Assembly (NCBI GenBank): GCA_036245525.1
Contig: BTPG01000004.1
Coordinates: 48,266,323 to 48,330,322, forward strand
Reading direction: 5' to 3'
From: Semisulcospira habei
Taxonomy: Eukaryota > Mollusca > Gastropoda > Semisulcospiridae
DNA: 64,000 nt
Part shown: positions 1 through 64,000 of the stretch, piece after piece
Layout of the letters: the number at the start of each line of letters is the position of its first letter
Position numbering within the stretch: the first letter of the stretch is position 1
Made by a program: the position numbers and the translations under genes
The notes under the pieces: model-generated
What the model saw: only the letters and a program-made list of their open reading frames with translations
What the model was told of the DNA's origin: nothing
Databases searched by the model: none

Positions 1-41
1 AGAGCACTTTAATGACTGTAATGGTCAACTAAAAATCTGGA

Positions 42-53630
<53,589 letters not shown>

Positions 53631-53809
53631 GTGAGTGCTTTTGCAGCTCTGTAGCCAATCCTTTCTGTCAGCAAACTGTGGATTTTAATGACACTCTTTA
53701 ATGGTAGGGTCCTCCAGCTTACTCATTTACCTGTAAGGGGCATACATTCCAACAGATTTTCACAGGTGAAAAAAATGGGATGAATGCAGTTGTAGCAGGT
53801 GGCCAGACT

Positions 53810-54023
53810 TTAACCCATTTAGCCCCAAAGCCCTACAACAGGAGATGGATTGGCCATGATAATTCAAGGGTAGTGCCAGATGAGCTTGGCGCCTGAAGGC
53901 GCCAAGCACATTTGGCACTACCCTTGAATTATCATGGCCAGCCCATCTCCTGCAACTGGTGCATAGTCTTTAGGTAACACCTCCACAATTTGGAAAATGT
54001 TGCCTTGGAGTTAAATAGGTTAA
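53810..54023. mobile_element. TTAA foldback MITE, family B
   Basis: Bounded by TTAA; termini CCCATTTAGCCCCAAAGCC and GGAGTTAAATAGG. The stem GGGTAGTGCCAGATGAGCTT, GGCGCC and complement is well preserved. A further decayed hairpin lies at about 54150-54245. Confidence 0.75.
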
Positions 54024-54690
54024 CCAGAAAAAGGACGAGATTTACTGTGTACTCATCTTAAGCAAATTATTTGATTTAGTGTGTGGCATAGACAAATGAT
54101 TGTATCCAGACCTGTCCCCTGTTGGATCTTAACACATACCACCATGACAGGCTATAATGTTAGATCAAGCCAGATAGCTCAAGGGTGGTGCTGGAATAGC
54201 TTTGGTGTGAGGGGCACCAAGCTGTTCCCGTTAAACTGTTACTGTCATTAATGTCTGTGGAACTGTGTGCTTGTAGTATGCAGAGGATGGCTCTCAGATC
54301 TTGAATTTGTTACCTTATGGCATCATGGGCTAACCCTTTGCGTGTCAAGAACTATTTTTGTCACAATGATTACTGAAGGAATCGTCCGGACAAAAACAGC
54401 TACCGACACGAAAAGGGTTCAGCAACACCACTCTCATCCGTTGCTGATATGGAGTTAACCAGCAAGCCTGTTAGCCGGAATTTGCATTTGTTTCCTCAAA
54501 ATACATTACTGATGGCATTACTGTATGGAAGATACACTTGGCCTAAAACAACCAGGGAGGCAACTCCAGGGAGCCGTTACCAGGGCCCCCGAGTAGCCTC
54601 CCTTCCTTCCTCATCAGGGCACGTGCCGGGGTGTCACGCCAGTCGAAACGCTTAGCTTCGTAGTGATAGGTTGTGTTTTTCGTGCTCAGC

Positions 54691-57258
54691 CTTAGATAAC
54701 CTTGGATACCCTTGGACTGTCCTTGGACTTTTTCTCGGTCTTCTCTCAGATACTTGCGCTTATTGTGCCTTCAATTTTCACGTGGTGCTTTGTGCTTCCG
54801 CTCGAATTACGGGTGCAGCGGTTTAGCTTCGTGTGCTTTTTGAATTTACACGTGGTGACTTGTGCTTCCGCGCAGACTACTTGTGGTTGGTGTGGCGGAT
54901 TACCGGGCCTCCCTGGGTCGGTCTTTTCTCCTCTCTTGCCTTCCGTCTCTTGAGGATATGGCCAGGTAAGGTCTTGGGGCATGCCTCGGCCGCTCAGGTT
55001 TCTGACTGGCCGCCGCATTCCTCGGATAATGGCTGGTTCGTACCAGCTGACTCTTGCGGCACCAGTCGTGAGTTTAGCCCACGTGGCCCTTTGCTCTGTG
55101 GGGCCACGTGCCGTTTTCTCTCATGCAGCGCGCAGCTTGGTACTTGCCCTATAGGTGTAAAGGATTCCAGTGCCTCCCTTGCTCAGGCTGCTCTTCCGCT
55201 CTTCGTGGAAGGAAAAATGGTGGTCCCATTTGTGGGAGTTTTACCGGAGTGACCGGCCTTCTGCCTCCAGGGAACCCTCTCAACCGGCGGCCTCCCCGCC
55301 CCCTCAGCGGGCAACTTCGGACATCGTGGGGCTCTACTCCCACCACGCGCGGCATGCCGTGCCTTTCTTTGCCCCGACGACCGTGCCCCCCCCCCCCTTT
55401 TCCCCCTCGCCTGGCCATGGAGACATTACTCGGTGTGCCCTGACTACCGGCTGTCAGTCCGTCTTACGGTACGCTCGCTTCGACGCTCTCGCTCCCGTCG
55501 GCCTCGGTGTCTCGCTCCCCACGGATTCGTGCGGCGCCCCGAGACCCTTCGCACTTGGCCTGTCTTCCGGACAGAGCGGATGCTAGAGTTCAGCAAGACC
55601 CACTCTGGCTACAGCACAAGTCAGCTCCCCACGAAAGAGGGCAGCCTGCCGGTCTTCAGACCAGGTCAGTGGTCGGCGAGTGACAGGACCCAGCTGTGCT
55701 ACAGGACAGGCCTTCTTCCCATGACGTACGGCGTTCCACCGCACTACAACGCGATGCCGCCACCAGCAACAGACAACGGGACCCAGCTGTGCTTCTGCAC
55801 AGGCCTTCTTCCCGTGACTTATGGCGCTCCGCCGCGCTACAGTGCGGTGCCGCCTCCAGTGACAAACGGCAGGACTCAGCTGTGCTACAGCACAGTCCTT
55901 CTTCCCGTGACGTACATCATTCTGCCGCGCTATAGCGCGGGGCCGCCTCCACTGACCAGCGACGGGACTCAGCTGTGCTACAGCACAGTCCTTCTTCCCG
56001 TGATGTACGGTGTTCCACCACGCCACAGTGTGGGGCCAGTGACCATCAACAAGACTTACATGTTTAGCTGTGCTTCAGCACAGTCCTTCTTCACATGACG
56101 CACAGAGTTCTGCCGTGCTACAGCGCGATTCCTCCTCCAGCGACGGGACCCAGCTGTGCTACAGCACAGGCCTTCTTCCCGTGACTTACGGTGCTCAGCC
56201 GCACTACAGCGCGGTGCCGCCGCCAGCGACCAACGGGACCCTTATGGTCTTCAGGACGGGTCAGTTTTCCCAGTTACTCGACCCTGACTCTACTAGTGTC
56301 GTCTGTTCCCCCTTGGTGCACCACCGTAGCAAGGATTGGACTCCCTCCGAGGCCCCTGAGGGCACCGACGACTTCCTTAGCCTCCACCTGGAAGACTCGG
56401 CTTCTGCTCTCCTCTCGCCCGATCCTTCCCGCTCGGACCTTTCCGCGTCCCCGGATTTCCGGTCCTGTGGTAGCTTTTGGTCTCGCTCGTCCTCGCGTGG
56501 CTTTTCTCCTGCGCCTGCCCCTCCGGTGGACTCGGAGACTTCACTCGCCCTTAACGTTGCGTCTCAGCTCATCGCTCGATTCTTGCCTCCAAATCTCTGC
56601 CCCCCTGTCCCCGCCGGTGAAGAAGAAGGCTTCCGCCCTGTGCCTGGCTAAGAAGTTCAAGTCCTTCCCTCAGCTTTCAGGACCTGACGGATGCCTCTAA
56701 TGCCCAGCTTCAGGAGGGTTGGCCTTTAGAAAAGGGCTTCTTTTCTGACGCATGTTGGCCGGTGGGCATCGATATCCGCTTCTGACAGCATTGGTACGCG
56801 GGACATTCCCAGTCGTTTGCCGGCTTCCTCCAGTGGACCTGGTCACGGAGACCTTGTTTGGAGGCCGGCGAGCCCTTCGGCGTACCACCCTCTGCAGGCT
56901 CATCAACACAGCGACCTTGGTCTGCAATTCCCTCGCCTGCACGGTTTTTTGTTAACTAGTGACGCATGCCATGCTCTTCTGCGTCGATGAGTACCTGGAG
57001 CGCCTGCATGTGGATCCCCGGCGTGACATCCAAGCCTTGGTGGTCGCGGCCAACCGTGCGGCCTACCACGCGTCCACTAACTCCCTCGCCACGGCCGTGA
57101 ACTGTGACCTTATGCGCCGGGATGCCTTGCTGGATCTGTGCCCTCACTTACCTACGGCCACCCGCTCCCAGCTCCGTTGTGCTCTGATCGGGGGCCCTCT
57201 TCTCTTCGGCCCCACCTTGCAGGAAGCTTCGAAGGAGTTTTGGCCTTCCGCCCCCTAG
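54691..57258 (+). pseudogene. DIRS-D gag-like ORF region
   Basis: The leader 54690-55430 has several short frames. The frame 55433-56098 and, after a shift near 56095, 56070-56651 carry a tandem array and then a Ser/Pro/Asp-rich stretch (EGTDDFLSLHLEDSASALLS). After frame breaks near 56650-56960 the conserved C-terminal part resumes (56959-57258) with AANRAAYHASTNSLATAVNC, DLMRRDALLDLCPHLP and GPLLFGPTLQEASKEF, parallel to DIRS-B and DIRS-C. TAG at 57256-57258 ends it, but the next frame (RT) is in the same phase. Presumed Gag-like role; no zinc knuckle. Confidence 0.65.
55691..56240 (+). repeat. 93-bp tandem repeat coding for a Tyr/Pro-rich motif
   Basis: Six units start near 55691, 55784, 55877, 55970, 56065 and 56151 with CAGCTGTGCTACAGCACAG; the first four are spaced exactly 93 bases. 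Each codes for a 31-residue motif of the form TQLCYSTGLLPVTYGAPPRY and SAVPPPATNG. The fifth is degenerate and shifts the frame. Confidence 0.9.
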
Positions 57259-57294
57259 ACCCCTTCTGCGCGTTTTCAGGTCTCCCGTAGGGCG

Positions 57295-59180
57295 GTGGGT
57301 CGTGCCCTGCGGTCCTTCAGACCCTACCCCAGCCTGTCTTCAGGAATGCAGCTGGTCTCCCTGGCCATCCGTCCTCCTCCCGCCCTCGAGCCCCCGCGGC
57401 TGCTGCCCCCGAATGGTCCAGGCCCGCCCGCAGAGCTGGGCAGGGCAGGGCCTGCTGACTCTCTCCCTTCCCCGTCCCCACTGACCTCCCTAGAGCCCCC
57501 AGTTGGCAGTCGGCTGGCCCTGCACAGCGACGAGTGGCAGTCAGTGCCGGACGACCCTTGGGTGCTCGCTACAGTTTTGGAGGGTTTGCGGATTTTCTTC
57601 CAGTGGCCCCCTCCTCTTCACCGGACGCCTGTCTGGACGCGTGTCCCGGCCGATCAGCACAGGGCGAATGCTTTACGGGACGAGTTCGCGACCTTGCTCC
57701 ACAAGGCCGCAACGGAGGTCATTGAGCAGCACGATTCTCCAGCCTTATTATACAGCCGCCTCTTCCTGGTTCCAAAGCCGGGCAGCCGGTGGTGCCCTAT
57801 CATCGACCTGTCCGCCCTCAACGGCTTCATCTCCTCTCCCTCTTTTCGGATGGAACCGGCGCGGGTCCTGAAGGCCGTCGTACGCCCCATGGATTTTGCT
57901 GTCGGCCTCGATCTGGCGGACACCTATCTTCACATCTCTGTACACCCAGCCTCCCGACGGTTCCTGTGCTTCGCCTATTGCGGGACGGTCTATCAATTTC
58001 GGGCTGTCCCCTTCGGTCTCAACCCTTGGGTATTCACCCGGATTGTGGATGTGGTGGTCGCCAAGGCACGTCAGACCTCCTCCCGCCCCACCTCCAATTA
58101 TTTGGACGATCTACTGCTCCGGACCAGGACTCCGCCTTCCTCGCCGTGGACCGAGATGCGTTTCTCGGCCTTCTCCGTCACCTCGCTCCTGTCACGGAGG
58201 AAGTCCAATCTCACTCCTCCCGCTGGTTTGTGCATCTCGGTATGGAGTTTTGGACCGACTGCAACATTGTGCGACTACCGGAAGCGTGTGTCACGAAGTT
58301 GGTGGAGTTCGCCCGCCGGGTTTCCAGCGCGGACGTAGTCCTGACTCAGGTTTGGTTACAACTACTGGGCCTTATGAATGCAGCTGCGGACCTCTTGCCC
58401 CTGGGACGGCTCTACTCGCGCCCACTCCAGCTACACCTCCTTGCCCATTGGCGCCCTTCCTCCCGCGATCTTGCGGCTCCAGTCCCCGTCCTCCCGCTCA
58501 CCTGAGCCCACCTCCAGCTGTGGACGGACCCCCCCTCATGGCTAGTATCGGGGGTCCCCCTCTCCTCTCCCTCTCCACAGGTCTCCCTCTGCACAGACGC
58601 CAGCTGGTCAGGTTGGGGCGCGCACCTCCTCCCGGATTTCTCCTCCGCTGCGGGCTCTTGGCCCCCAGAGCCCTGGGACAGGCACATCAACTGGCTGGAG
58701 TTAAAGGTGGTTTAGCTGGCCCTCGACCATTGGCAGTCTCGGCTTCGCCATCAGAAAGTCCTAATCATGTCTGACAATGCCACGGTCGTAGCGTACATCC
58801 AGAAGCAGGGGGGCACCCACTCCCCGACCCTCTGCATGCTCCTTTACAAACTGCTCCTGTGGTGCAGGGACCGCGACAAATCACTACGGGCTCGCCACAT
58901 TCCGGGCCGTCGGAACGTCCTTGCCGACTCCCTCTCACGGAAGGGCCAGCTCCTGTATACCGAGTGGTCGCTGAGTCCGGAGATCTTCCGCATGATTTGT
59001 GAGCACTCAGAAACCCCGATGGTCGACCTGTTCGCGACACGGTGGAACAGGCAGCTCCCCATCTTTGTTTCCCCCTTCCCGGACCCTCTAGCATGGGCGT
59101 TGGAAGCTCTCTCAGTGGATTGGGATGGTCTCGTCGCCTATGTGTACCCTCCGTCCGTGCTGGTACCCAAAGTCTTGTAG
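57295..59180 (+). pseudogene. DIRS-D RT, RNase H and methyltransferase-like region
   Basis: The RT frame 57295-58338 holds SRLFLVPKPGSRWCPIIDLS, MDFAVGLDLADTYLHISVHP, YQFRAVPFGLNPWVFTRI and catalytic YLDDLLLR near 58099. Frameshifts follow near 58130. The frame then includes WLQLLGLMNAAADLLPLGRL (58330-58400), RNase H CTDASWSGWGAHL near 58590, INWLELK near 58687, SDNATV near 58768, NVLADSLSR near 58914 and the methyltransferase-like MVDLFATRWNRQLPIFVSPF, PDPLAWALEALS, AYVYPPSVLVPKVL. TAG at 59178-59180 ends it in phase with the YR. Confidence 0.88.
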
Positions 59181-59811
59181 AAGCTCCAGGGCAGCAACGC
59201 GATCCTTCTCCTGGTCGCCCCGTTCAGCTGGAACAGGAGTTGGACCACCAACCTCCTCAGCCTTGCCACGGACCCCTGCTTCCTTTACCCACCCCCCGCA
59301 CGATGCTGAAGCAGCTCCGGCGGCCGCTCTTTCACCCGTGCGATTGTGCGGCAAGCCCTCTCCTCCAGAGGTTTTTCACGTGCGGCGGTGGAGGCTATCG
59401 CTGCAGCCCGCAGATCTTCCACTGTCCGAGTGTATGAAACGAAGTGGCGAGTCTTCTGGGATTGGTGCAAGGCGGAGCGCCTCCCTCCCACAGTGCTGAC
59501 ATCTCCCCAGCTTGCAGACTTCTTCCTGTGGCTGTTCCGGGAGAAGAATCTGGCCCCCATTACCATTCGGGGATACCTCCCCATGATCGCGGACACTACC
59601 GCCATTTGGGCCTCCCAGACTCTGGGGCCTGCTCGGACCTTTCGGACCTTATGCGGAATTTCGAGATGCAGCGACCAGTTCCACACTCTCTGATTCCTCG
59701 CTGGGACCTTGCCTGGGTTCTTACCTGGTTAAATTCTAGCAAGTTCGAGCCACTGCCCTTGGCTTACATGGCAAATCTCACCCGGAAAACCTCCTTCCTA
59801 CTAGCGCTTGC
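59181..59811 (+). pseudogene. DIRS-D tyrosine recombinase, N-terminal half
   Basis: This is in the same phase as the RNase H frame, with TGA near 59308. The core-binding domain VRQALSSRGFSRAAVEAIAA, VRVYETKWRVFWDWCKAERL and APITIRGYLPMIAD is clear. A frameshift near 59615 moves the rest to LAWVLTWLNSSKFEPLPLA and TRKTSFLLALA, where the LINE is inserted. Confidence 0.85.
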
Positions 59812-60302
59812 ACAGATCCAATGCATGGTTGACGGCAGCCCAGTCAAACCAGCAGACCATTGACAGAGTTCAGAACCAGACACTGCGTATCATCACCGGC
59901 GCAATGACATCCACACCAATTGAAAAGACGGAAGAGACAACAGGCATCCCACCCCTGCGCATGAGAAGAGATTGCAAAGCCTTGATACAGTCCACAAAGG
60001 TCAAGTCTTCCAAAGACCATCCTATGAACGCCAGGATGAAACAACCAACCTCAGGGAGACTGAAAAGATCAAGCTTTGTGAAGGAGACGAGAACACTGCA
60101 GAAAAAACACCAGGCAAAGCTCCCTGCACTGGTAGAGGTTCTGAATCCAGCTAGCGACCTTCCACCCCGGGAAAGTAAGCCAGAAAACATCGCCATCTCT
60201 TCCACAGTACCCTACATTACCATCAAAGATGAGCACAGCACTGTGAGCAAGAAAGCCCTGACACTGGTCATGCTCGAAGAAAAATATCCCCAGGAAGCAT
60301 GG

Positions 60303-61345
60303 TGTCACGACTAGGGAGGGACAGGCAAGAATGGAAGATAGAATAGAACCCCCAAATGTCCCGACTAAAGAGATAGACGAGAATGAAGGTTAGGAGTAGA
60401 AGAGAAGAAAGAGATAGATAAAGAACCCTAGCGTCTTGCCTCAAGACAGGTTACAGCTCAGCACAAACAACACAACATATTTACTTTACACGTACACTCA
60501 ATCTTTATTACTATTACACTAACTATCCCCCTTTCCTTCCTTCCCACACTTCCCACCGACACTTCCCCTCTCTGCCCCCTCCTCCCCTCTTCCGGGTCTG
60601 CCCTGGGGGACTTGGGTGGGGTTAGGTATTTTTTTAGTTCCCAGGGTCACCCTGGTCAGCCCCACAGGGTGGGTTTTTCTCTCTATTCTGGGGCATGTGT
60701 TTCTGTCTACCCTTTGTCCATTCACCTGTATTTGCCTTTTTAAAACTCTCCCTACTGTCTGCGCTGCCTGTAGCGCTTGATCTTGGATGTGTGTTGCTAA
60801 ATGGTCTTAGCTTTATTTAGGCCCCATGTGTTAGGGTTATTTAACGTATTTGACCGGCTGGTGACATACATTCAATGTTCTGTTTAGTTTTTTTTTCACA
60901 AGCAGTGCAGGCACGTCCTGAGAAAGCCTTGTTGCTGTCGGGACGTTCAGCAATGTACAATCAATCAAAACCCTCCTCCCCTCTCCCTCCCAGAAAAAAA
61001 AAAAAAGAAAGAAAAGAAAAGAAAAAACAAAAGGAAAAAACTAAACCAAGGTTAATACTACTTCCACAGCATGAGCATTGCATCGAGTGGTGTACACAAA
61101 CACTCCCCCACGCTACGCAGCACTGTTGCTCCACAATAATAAAAAGTCGGGTTACAGCCCTCCGAACTGATGGCTAAAAAACGTTATTTACAATATACTG
61201 TTCATATACAAGAATCATGGAACTACACCAAGGCAGAGTGAGTAACGGAAAGCTGAATAAGAATGGGACCACCGTGGTAAGTCGACGAACGCCTGTGGAT
61301 CCCTCCCGTCCGGCTTCCTTAACGGTCGTACAGCTTCGCGGGTCT

Positions 61346-61379
<34 letters not shown>

Positions 61380-62386
61380 CCTCTCCGTTTCCCTGGCGCG
61401 AGGTCTGGTTGCAATGGCGACACGGCAGCACAGATGACCGTGCCCCTTCCACGCCGACACTCAGTCCAGCGAGGCGTGGTTGGTCCTAATGCCCGTCGGC
61501 CCTCCAACCGGTCCCGACCCCGAACGTCAAAATGCAAAACAAAAGCAGAAGCCTAAACGGCCTCGTAAGTAACGTAAACCAGTGGGTCGTTAAAACAGCT
61601 AACCTCCCATACCCACCCTGCTTGGTTTACAAAAACACTAGCACTAACCGTTCAAGCACTCGACCTTCACCCATGTGACACGTGCTTTCCAAACCAAAAA
61701 TTACACAAAAACCAAAACAATGAAAGTTCTCAAACATTATAAAGCCTTCCTAACATTCTCAGCACTTTCACACCAGCCAATACAACATTTCACTAACACA
61801 TTCCACTAACCAATGCAACATTTCGCTAAACAGTTAAAAATAACTAATAATGAAATAGAACCAAACAATAACGCTGAAACAATACTTCCCTTTAACACCC
61901 ATCGAGTTCTGCCCTCCTTTTCCCCCCACGATACCCCTAGACCTAGCACATAGTACAAAACAACTATAACAACCAAAACATGACAAAACATCCGCACGCG
62001 GGATTTTTAACCCACGCGACCCGTCACAAACCGCCGACACCCGTAGGCACAATAACCCCAGTCTCCGGCCTCCAACGACCTCGGGACTGGACCGGCGCTG
62101 TGTCACTGATTCTAACAAACGGTCAGCCACTGACTACCAACAGTCAGCTGGGCAAGACAACGTGGTCTAACCGAGTACACCTGCGAACTAAACTATCATT
62201 CCCTAGCTCCCTACAAGCTAAACTCTGCAGTGAACACATTACCGCATTCACTAGCGCGCCCCGCACATGCAAAACAAAGAACACTAGCCCGTGTCTACCA
62301 ACTTGTAAACAACTCACTATTCCTACACTGACCGGTGCTTCGGTAACTTTCGACTATCACTGTCAAAACAGTCACTAACCGTGACA
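60303..62386. mobile_element. TG..CA element with 5-bp duplication, probably a solo LTR
   Basis: A 2084-bp insertion in LINE copy 2 has termini TGTCACG..CGTGACA and an exact 5-base duplication CATGG (60298-60302 and 62387-62391). These are the features of an LTR retrotransposon end; with no internal coding domain, a solo LTR is the simplest reading. Without the nested SINE it is about 1.69 kb. It contains AATAAA near 61135 and (CT)n at about 61349-61372. Strand cannot be decided with certainty; no ORF of interest is present. Confidence 0.65.
60591..60970 (+). mobile_element. SINE-like element, copy 3, nested in the LTR-like element
   Basis: 380 bp, same family and orientation as 3331-3706 and 25209-25580, with a perfect 14-base duplication CCCTCCTCCCCTCT (60577-60590 and 60971-60984). 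The tail is CAATGTACAATCAATCAA. Confidence 0.88.
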
Positions 62387-63155
62387 CATGGATACGGGCA
62401 TACACCGATGGATCAGCCACAGATGCAGTTCAAAATGGAGGGGCAGGGGTGTACATTCAGTACCCAAACGGAAAATGGCAGGCAGAGGCAGTACCAACAG
62501 GCCTTCACTGCACAAATTACAGAGCTGAGGCGGAAGCCCTGGTCCGCGCTGCAAACACCCTTAGTGGCACTGCAGACCCTGGTGCCCAGATTGTCTTCCT
62601 GACTGATGCCATGTCTGTCCTTGAGGCAGCAACAAGCAAACTACCACGTCTACAAGAGGCACTGCAAAACATCAAGTGCACCAGACTGGTGCTGCAGTGG
62701 ATCCCTTCACACTGTGGCATCTACGGCAATAAAGAAGCTGACAGAATGGCAAAAGTGGGCGCAGAGAAAAAAACGAGATGAAAATGGAGTCAGCTTCACA
62801 GAAATGAAGACCATCATTAAGTCTGTACAGACCACCACAGTTAGCATCAGCTGTCCAGACAAGAGCAGGTGACCATCTTCCCTCTGAGGACCGGGCACAA
62901 CCGACTCAATTTCCACCTGCACAGACGCTTCCACCTCGTACCATCTCCCCTGTGCCCTTGTGGAGAAGCAGAGCAGACCACAGAGCACATCCTCCAAGAC
63001 TGGGAACCACCAGCTGCTGAGGGAGGAGATATGGCTGAAGCCTGCCACTCTACAAGAGAAACTGTACGGGCCTCTGGAGGCACTACAGAAGAAGACCACA
63101 GATTTCATTTTGAGACCAAACTCCAAGTGTGATGGCGTTCAAGAAGAAGAAGAAG
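62387..63155 (+). pseudogene. LINE copy 2 RNase H domain and Cys/His tail
   Basis: The frame includes AYTDGSATDAVQNGGAGVYI, NYRAEAEALVRAANTL, FLTDAMSVLEAATSKL and LQWIPSHCGIYGNKEADRMA, all four acidic RNase H positions being present. It shifts near 62775, and the tail CPCGEAEQTTEHILQD is read at 62940-62998 in another frame. It ends in an (AAG)n run before the target duplication. Confidence 0.85.
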
Positions 63156-63727
63156 ACTAGCGCTTGCCACGGCATCCAGAGTTAGTGAGTTACACGCGCT
63201 CTCTATGGACCCGGCCTGTCTTCAGCTCAGGGCCTGTAACCTCCTAATGAATCCTGCCTTCTTGGTGAAAAATCGGCTCCCTTCGGCCAGGGCTCCAGTT
63301 ATCACCCTGCGTCCCCTCAGGGAGCCCCACCAGACTCAGGACTCCCGCCGTCAGGATCCTACCTGTGCAAGACAAAGCCTATCCAGCATGGCCGGACCCG
63401 CCTCTTCCTGCCACTTTCCCCTGGCAGGCGCGACATATCTGCGCAGGCAATCTCCTCGTGGCTGCGTTGGGTCATCCGTTCTGCCTACGAGGAGCTCTCC
63501 CTGGCGGGTGCTAAGACACTGCGTATACGTGCACACGAGATCCGTGCTGTCTTCACCAGTGTTGCGTTTGATTGGAACTGCACCATGCGAGACATTGTGG
63601 TGGCTGTTGGGTGGCGGGCCAATTCCACGTTCACCCGCTTTTACCTCCGTGACCTTACGAGCCAGCGGGACAATCTGGCCTTGGTGGGGGACATCACTGC
63701 GGCGCAACACTCGCTCCCGGCGCCGTA
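63156..63727 (+). pseudogene. DIRS-D tyrosine recombinase, C-terminal half
   Basis: It continues exactly where the N-terminal half was cut, with the catalytic Arg box ATASRVSELHALSM. A frameshift near 63370 follows, then RLFLPLSPGRRDISAQAISS, the H-x-x-R box RAHEIRAVF, GWRANSTF and the nucleophile box FYLRDLTSQRDNLAL. All catalytic positions are visible, but the coding frame is broken by the insertion and one indel. Confidence 0.88.
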
Positions 63728-63835
63728 AGGTACGCTTATCCGAAATCGTCGGGAGGGAGGTTGCTCCTGTTCGCGACTGTTAAGCACGAACGATGACGGG
63801 ACCTAGCGGGCGGCACCCTCCTCCTTTTCGCTATT

Positions 63836-63931
63836 CTTTCATACAGTAATGCCATCGGTAATGTATTTTTAGGAAACAAATTATTTTCTCTAAAATGTAT
63901 TTCTTCAAAAAATATTTACCGATGGCATTAT
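63836..63931. repeat. DIRS-D internal complementary region
   Basis: TCATACAGTAATGCCATCGG, TAATGTATTTTTAGGAAAC then TCTCTAAAATGTATTTCTTC, AAAAAATATTTACCGATGGC, the same two-part structure as in A, B and C. It is preceded in all four copies by a GGCACCCTCCTCCT-type box. Confidence 0.88.
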
Positions 63932-64000
63932 TTTAATGGCCCTCCCGCCAGCCCCGCTTGCCGCCGGAGCGCTATAACATTCGACTGGCGTGACACCCCG

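Larger units (their letters stand above)
59812..63155 (+). mobile_element. RNase H-bearing LINE, copy 2, inserted in the DIRS-D recombinase
   Basis: It is flanked by a perfect 12-base duplication ACTAGCGCTTGC (59800-59811 and 63156-63167) and ends in (AAG)n, as copy 1. It is 5'-truncated in the RT thumb. 59812-60302 equals 7330-7825 (QTLRIITGAMTSTPIEKTEE, KEDHPMNARMK-like). The RNase H part resumes at 62387 after an internal insertion. It has the Glu codon where copy 1 has a stop, so RT and RNase H are one reading frame in the family. Confidence 0.93.
54486..64000 (+). mobile_element. DIRS-like retrotransposon D, most complete, runs off the window
   Basis: The left inverted terminal repeat (54486-54690) has TTTCCTCAAAATACATTACT and GGGTGTCACGCCAGTCGAA. 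The reverse complement of the latter is at 63973-64000, so the window ends inside the right terminal repeat. Between them lie a gag-like ORF with a 93-bp tandem array, RT, RNase H, methyltransferase-like segment, YR split by a LINE insertion, and the internal complementary region (63836-63931). Without the inserted 3.36 kb the element would be about 6.3 kb. Confidence 0.92.

Noticed and set aside
55583..56026. Minus-strand 147-codon frame across the DIRS-D repeat array
   Set aside because: It is the mirror of the 93-bp tandem array, which is open on both strands because the period is divisible by three; the plus strand fits the element's gene order.
61217..61537. Arg/Glu-rich frames near 61300
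   Set aside because: Produced by the (CT)n tract in the LTR-like element; no conserved motif.

Overview
The window is a stretch of animal nuclear genome that lies almost entirely inside one host gene, the + strand gene for Integrator complex subunit 7 (INTS7). Sixteen coding exons can be placed between 42 and 53630. They join in a consistent reading frame, with GT..AG at every junction, to give about 726 residues. The vertebrate protein is about 960 residues long, so the last quarter lies beyond the right edge. Coding sequence is only about 2.2 kb of 64 kb (3.4 percent). The rest is introns filled with mobile elements. The TE set (DIRS-like tyrosine-recombinase retrotransposons, an RNase H-bearing LINE, a LINE with a GTAA tail, a CAAT-tailed SINE, many TTAA-bounded foldback MITEs) and long TE-rich introns suggest a marine invertebrate, most likely a mollusc and perhaps a gastropod. 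That assignment is an inference and is not proven by anything in the window.

Layout: exon 1 (42-135) is followed by an 11 kb intron 1 with a decayed 175-bp repeat, a dead Jockey/CR1-like LINE (1838-3240), a SINE (3331-3706) and an RNase H-bearing LINE (about 5700-8602). Exon 2 (11115-11244) precedes intron 2, which holds DIRS-A (11826-18320). DIRS-A is inserted into a ~160-bp-period repeat array and itself carries two LINE fragments. Exons 3 to 7 (20691-30810) are separated by introns with TTAA foldback MITEs, a second SINE, further array copies and a 912-bp pogo-like element. Intron 7 holds DIRS-B on the minus strand (31318-35400). Exons 8 to 15 (37150-44969) are close together and the introns between them are dominated by hairpin MITEs, some only 8-50 bases from splice sites. 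Intron 15 holds DIRS-C (46547-52896), which sits inside a split foldback MITE and is itself interrupted by a hAT-like element (49216-51065). Exon 16 (53565-53630) is followed by intron 16, filled by DIRS-D (54486 to beyond the window). DIRS-D is interrupted by a LINE, which is interrupted by a TG..CA element, which is interrupted by a SINE.

The four DIRS-like elements share one plan: inverted terminal repeats, a gag-like first ORF, reverse transcriptase, RNase H, a domain resembling the DIRS DAM-like methyltransferase, a tyrosine recombinase, and an internal complementary region matching both outer ends. All four copies in the window are damaged. The only host function is INTS7, a helical-repeat subunit of the Integrator complex that acts on RNA polymerase II transcripts in the nucleus. 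I see no tRNA, rRNA, CRISPR array or bacterial operon structure.
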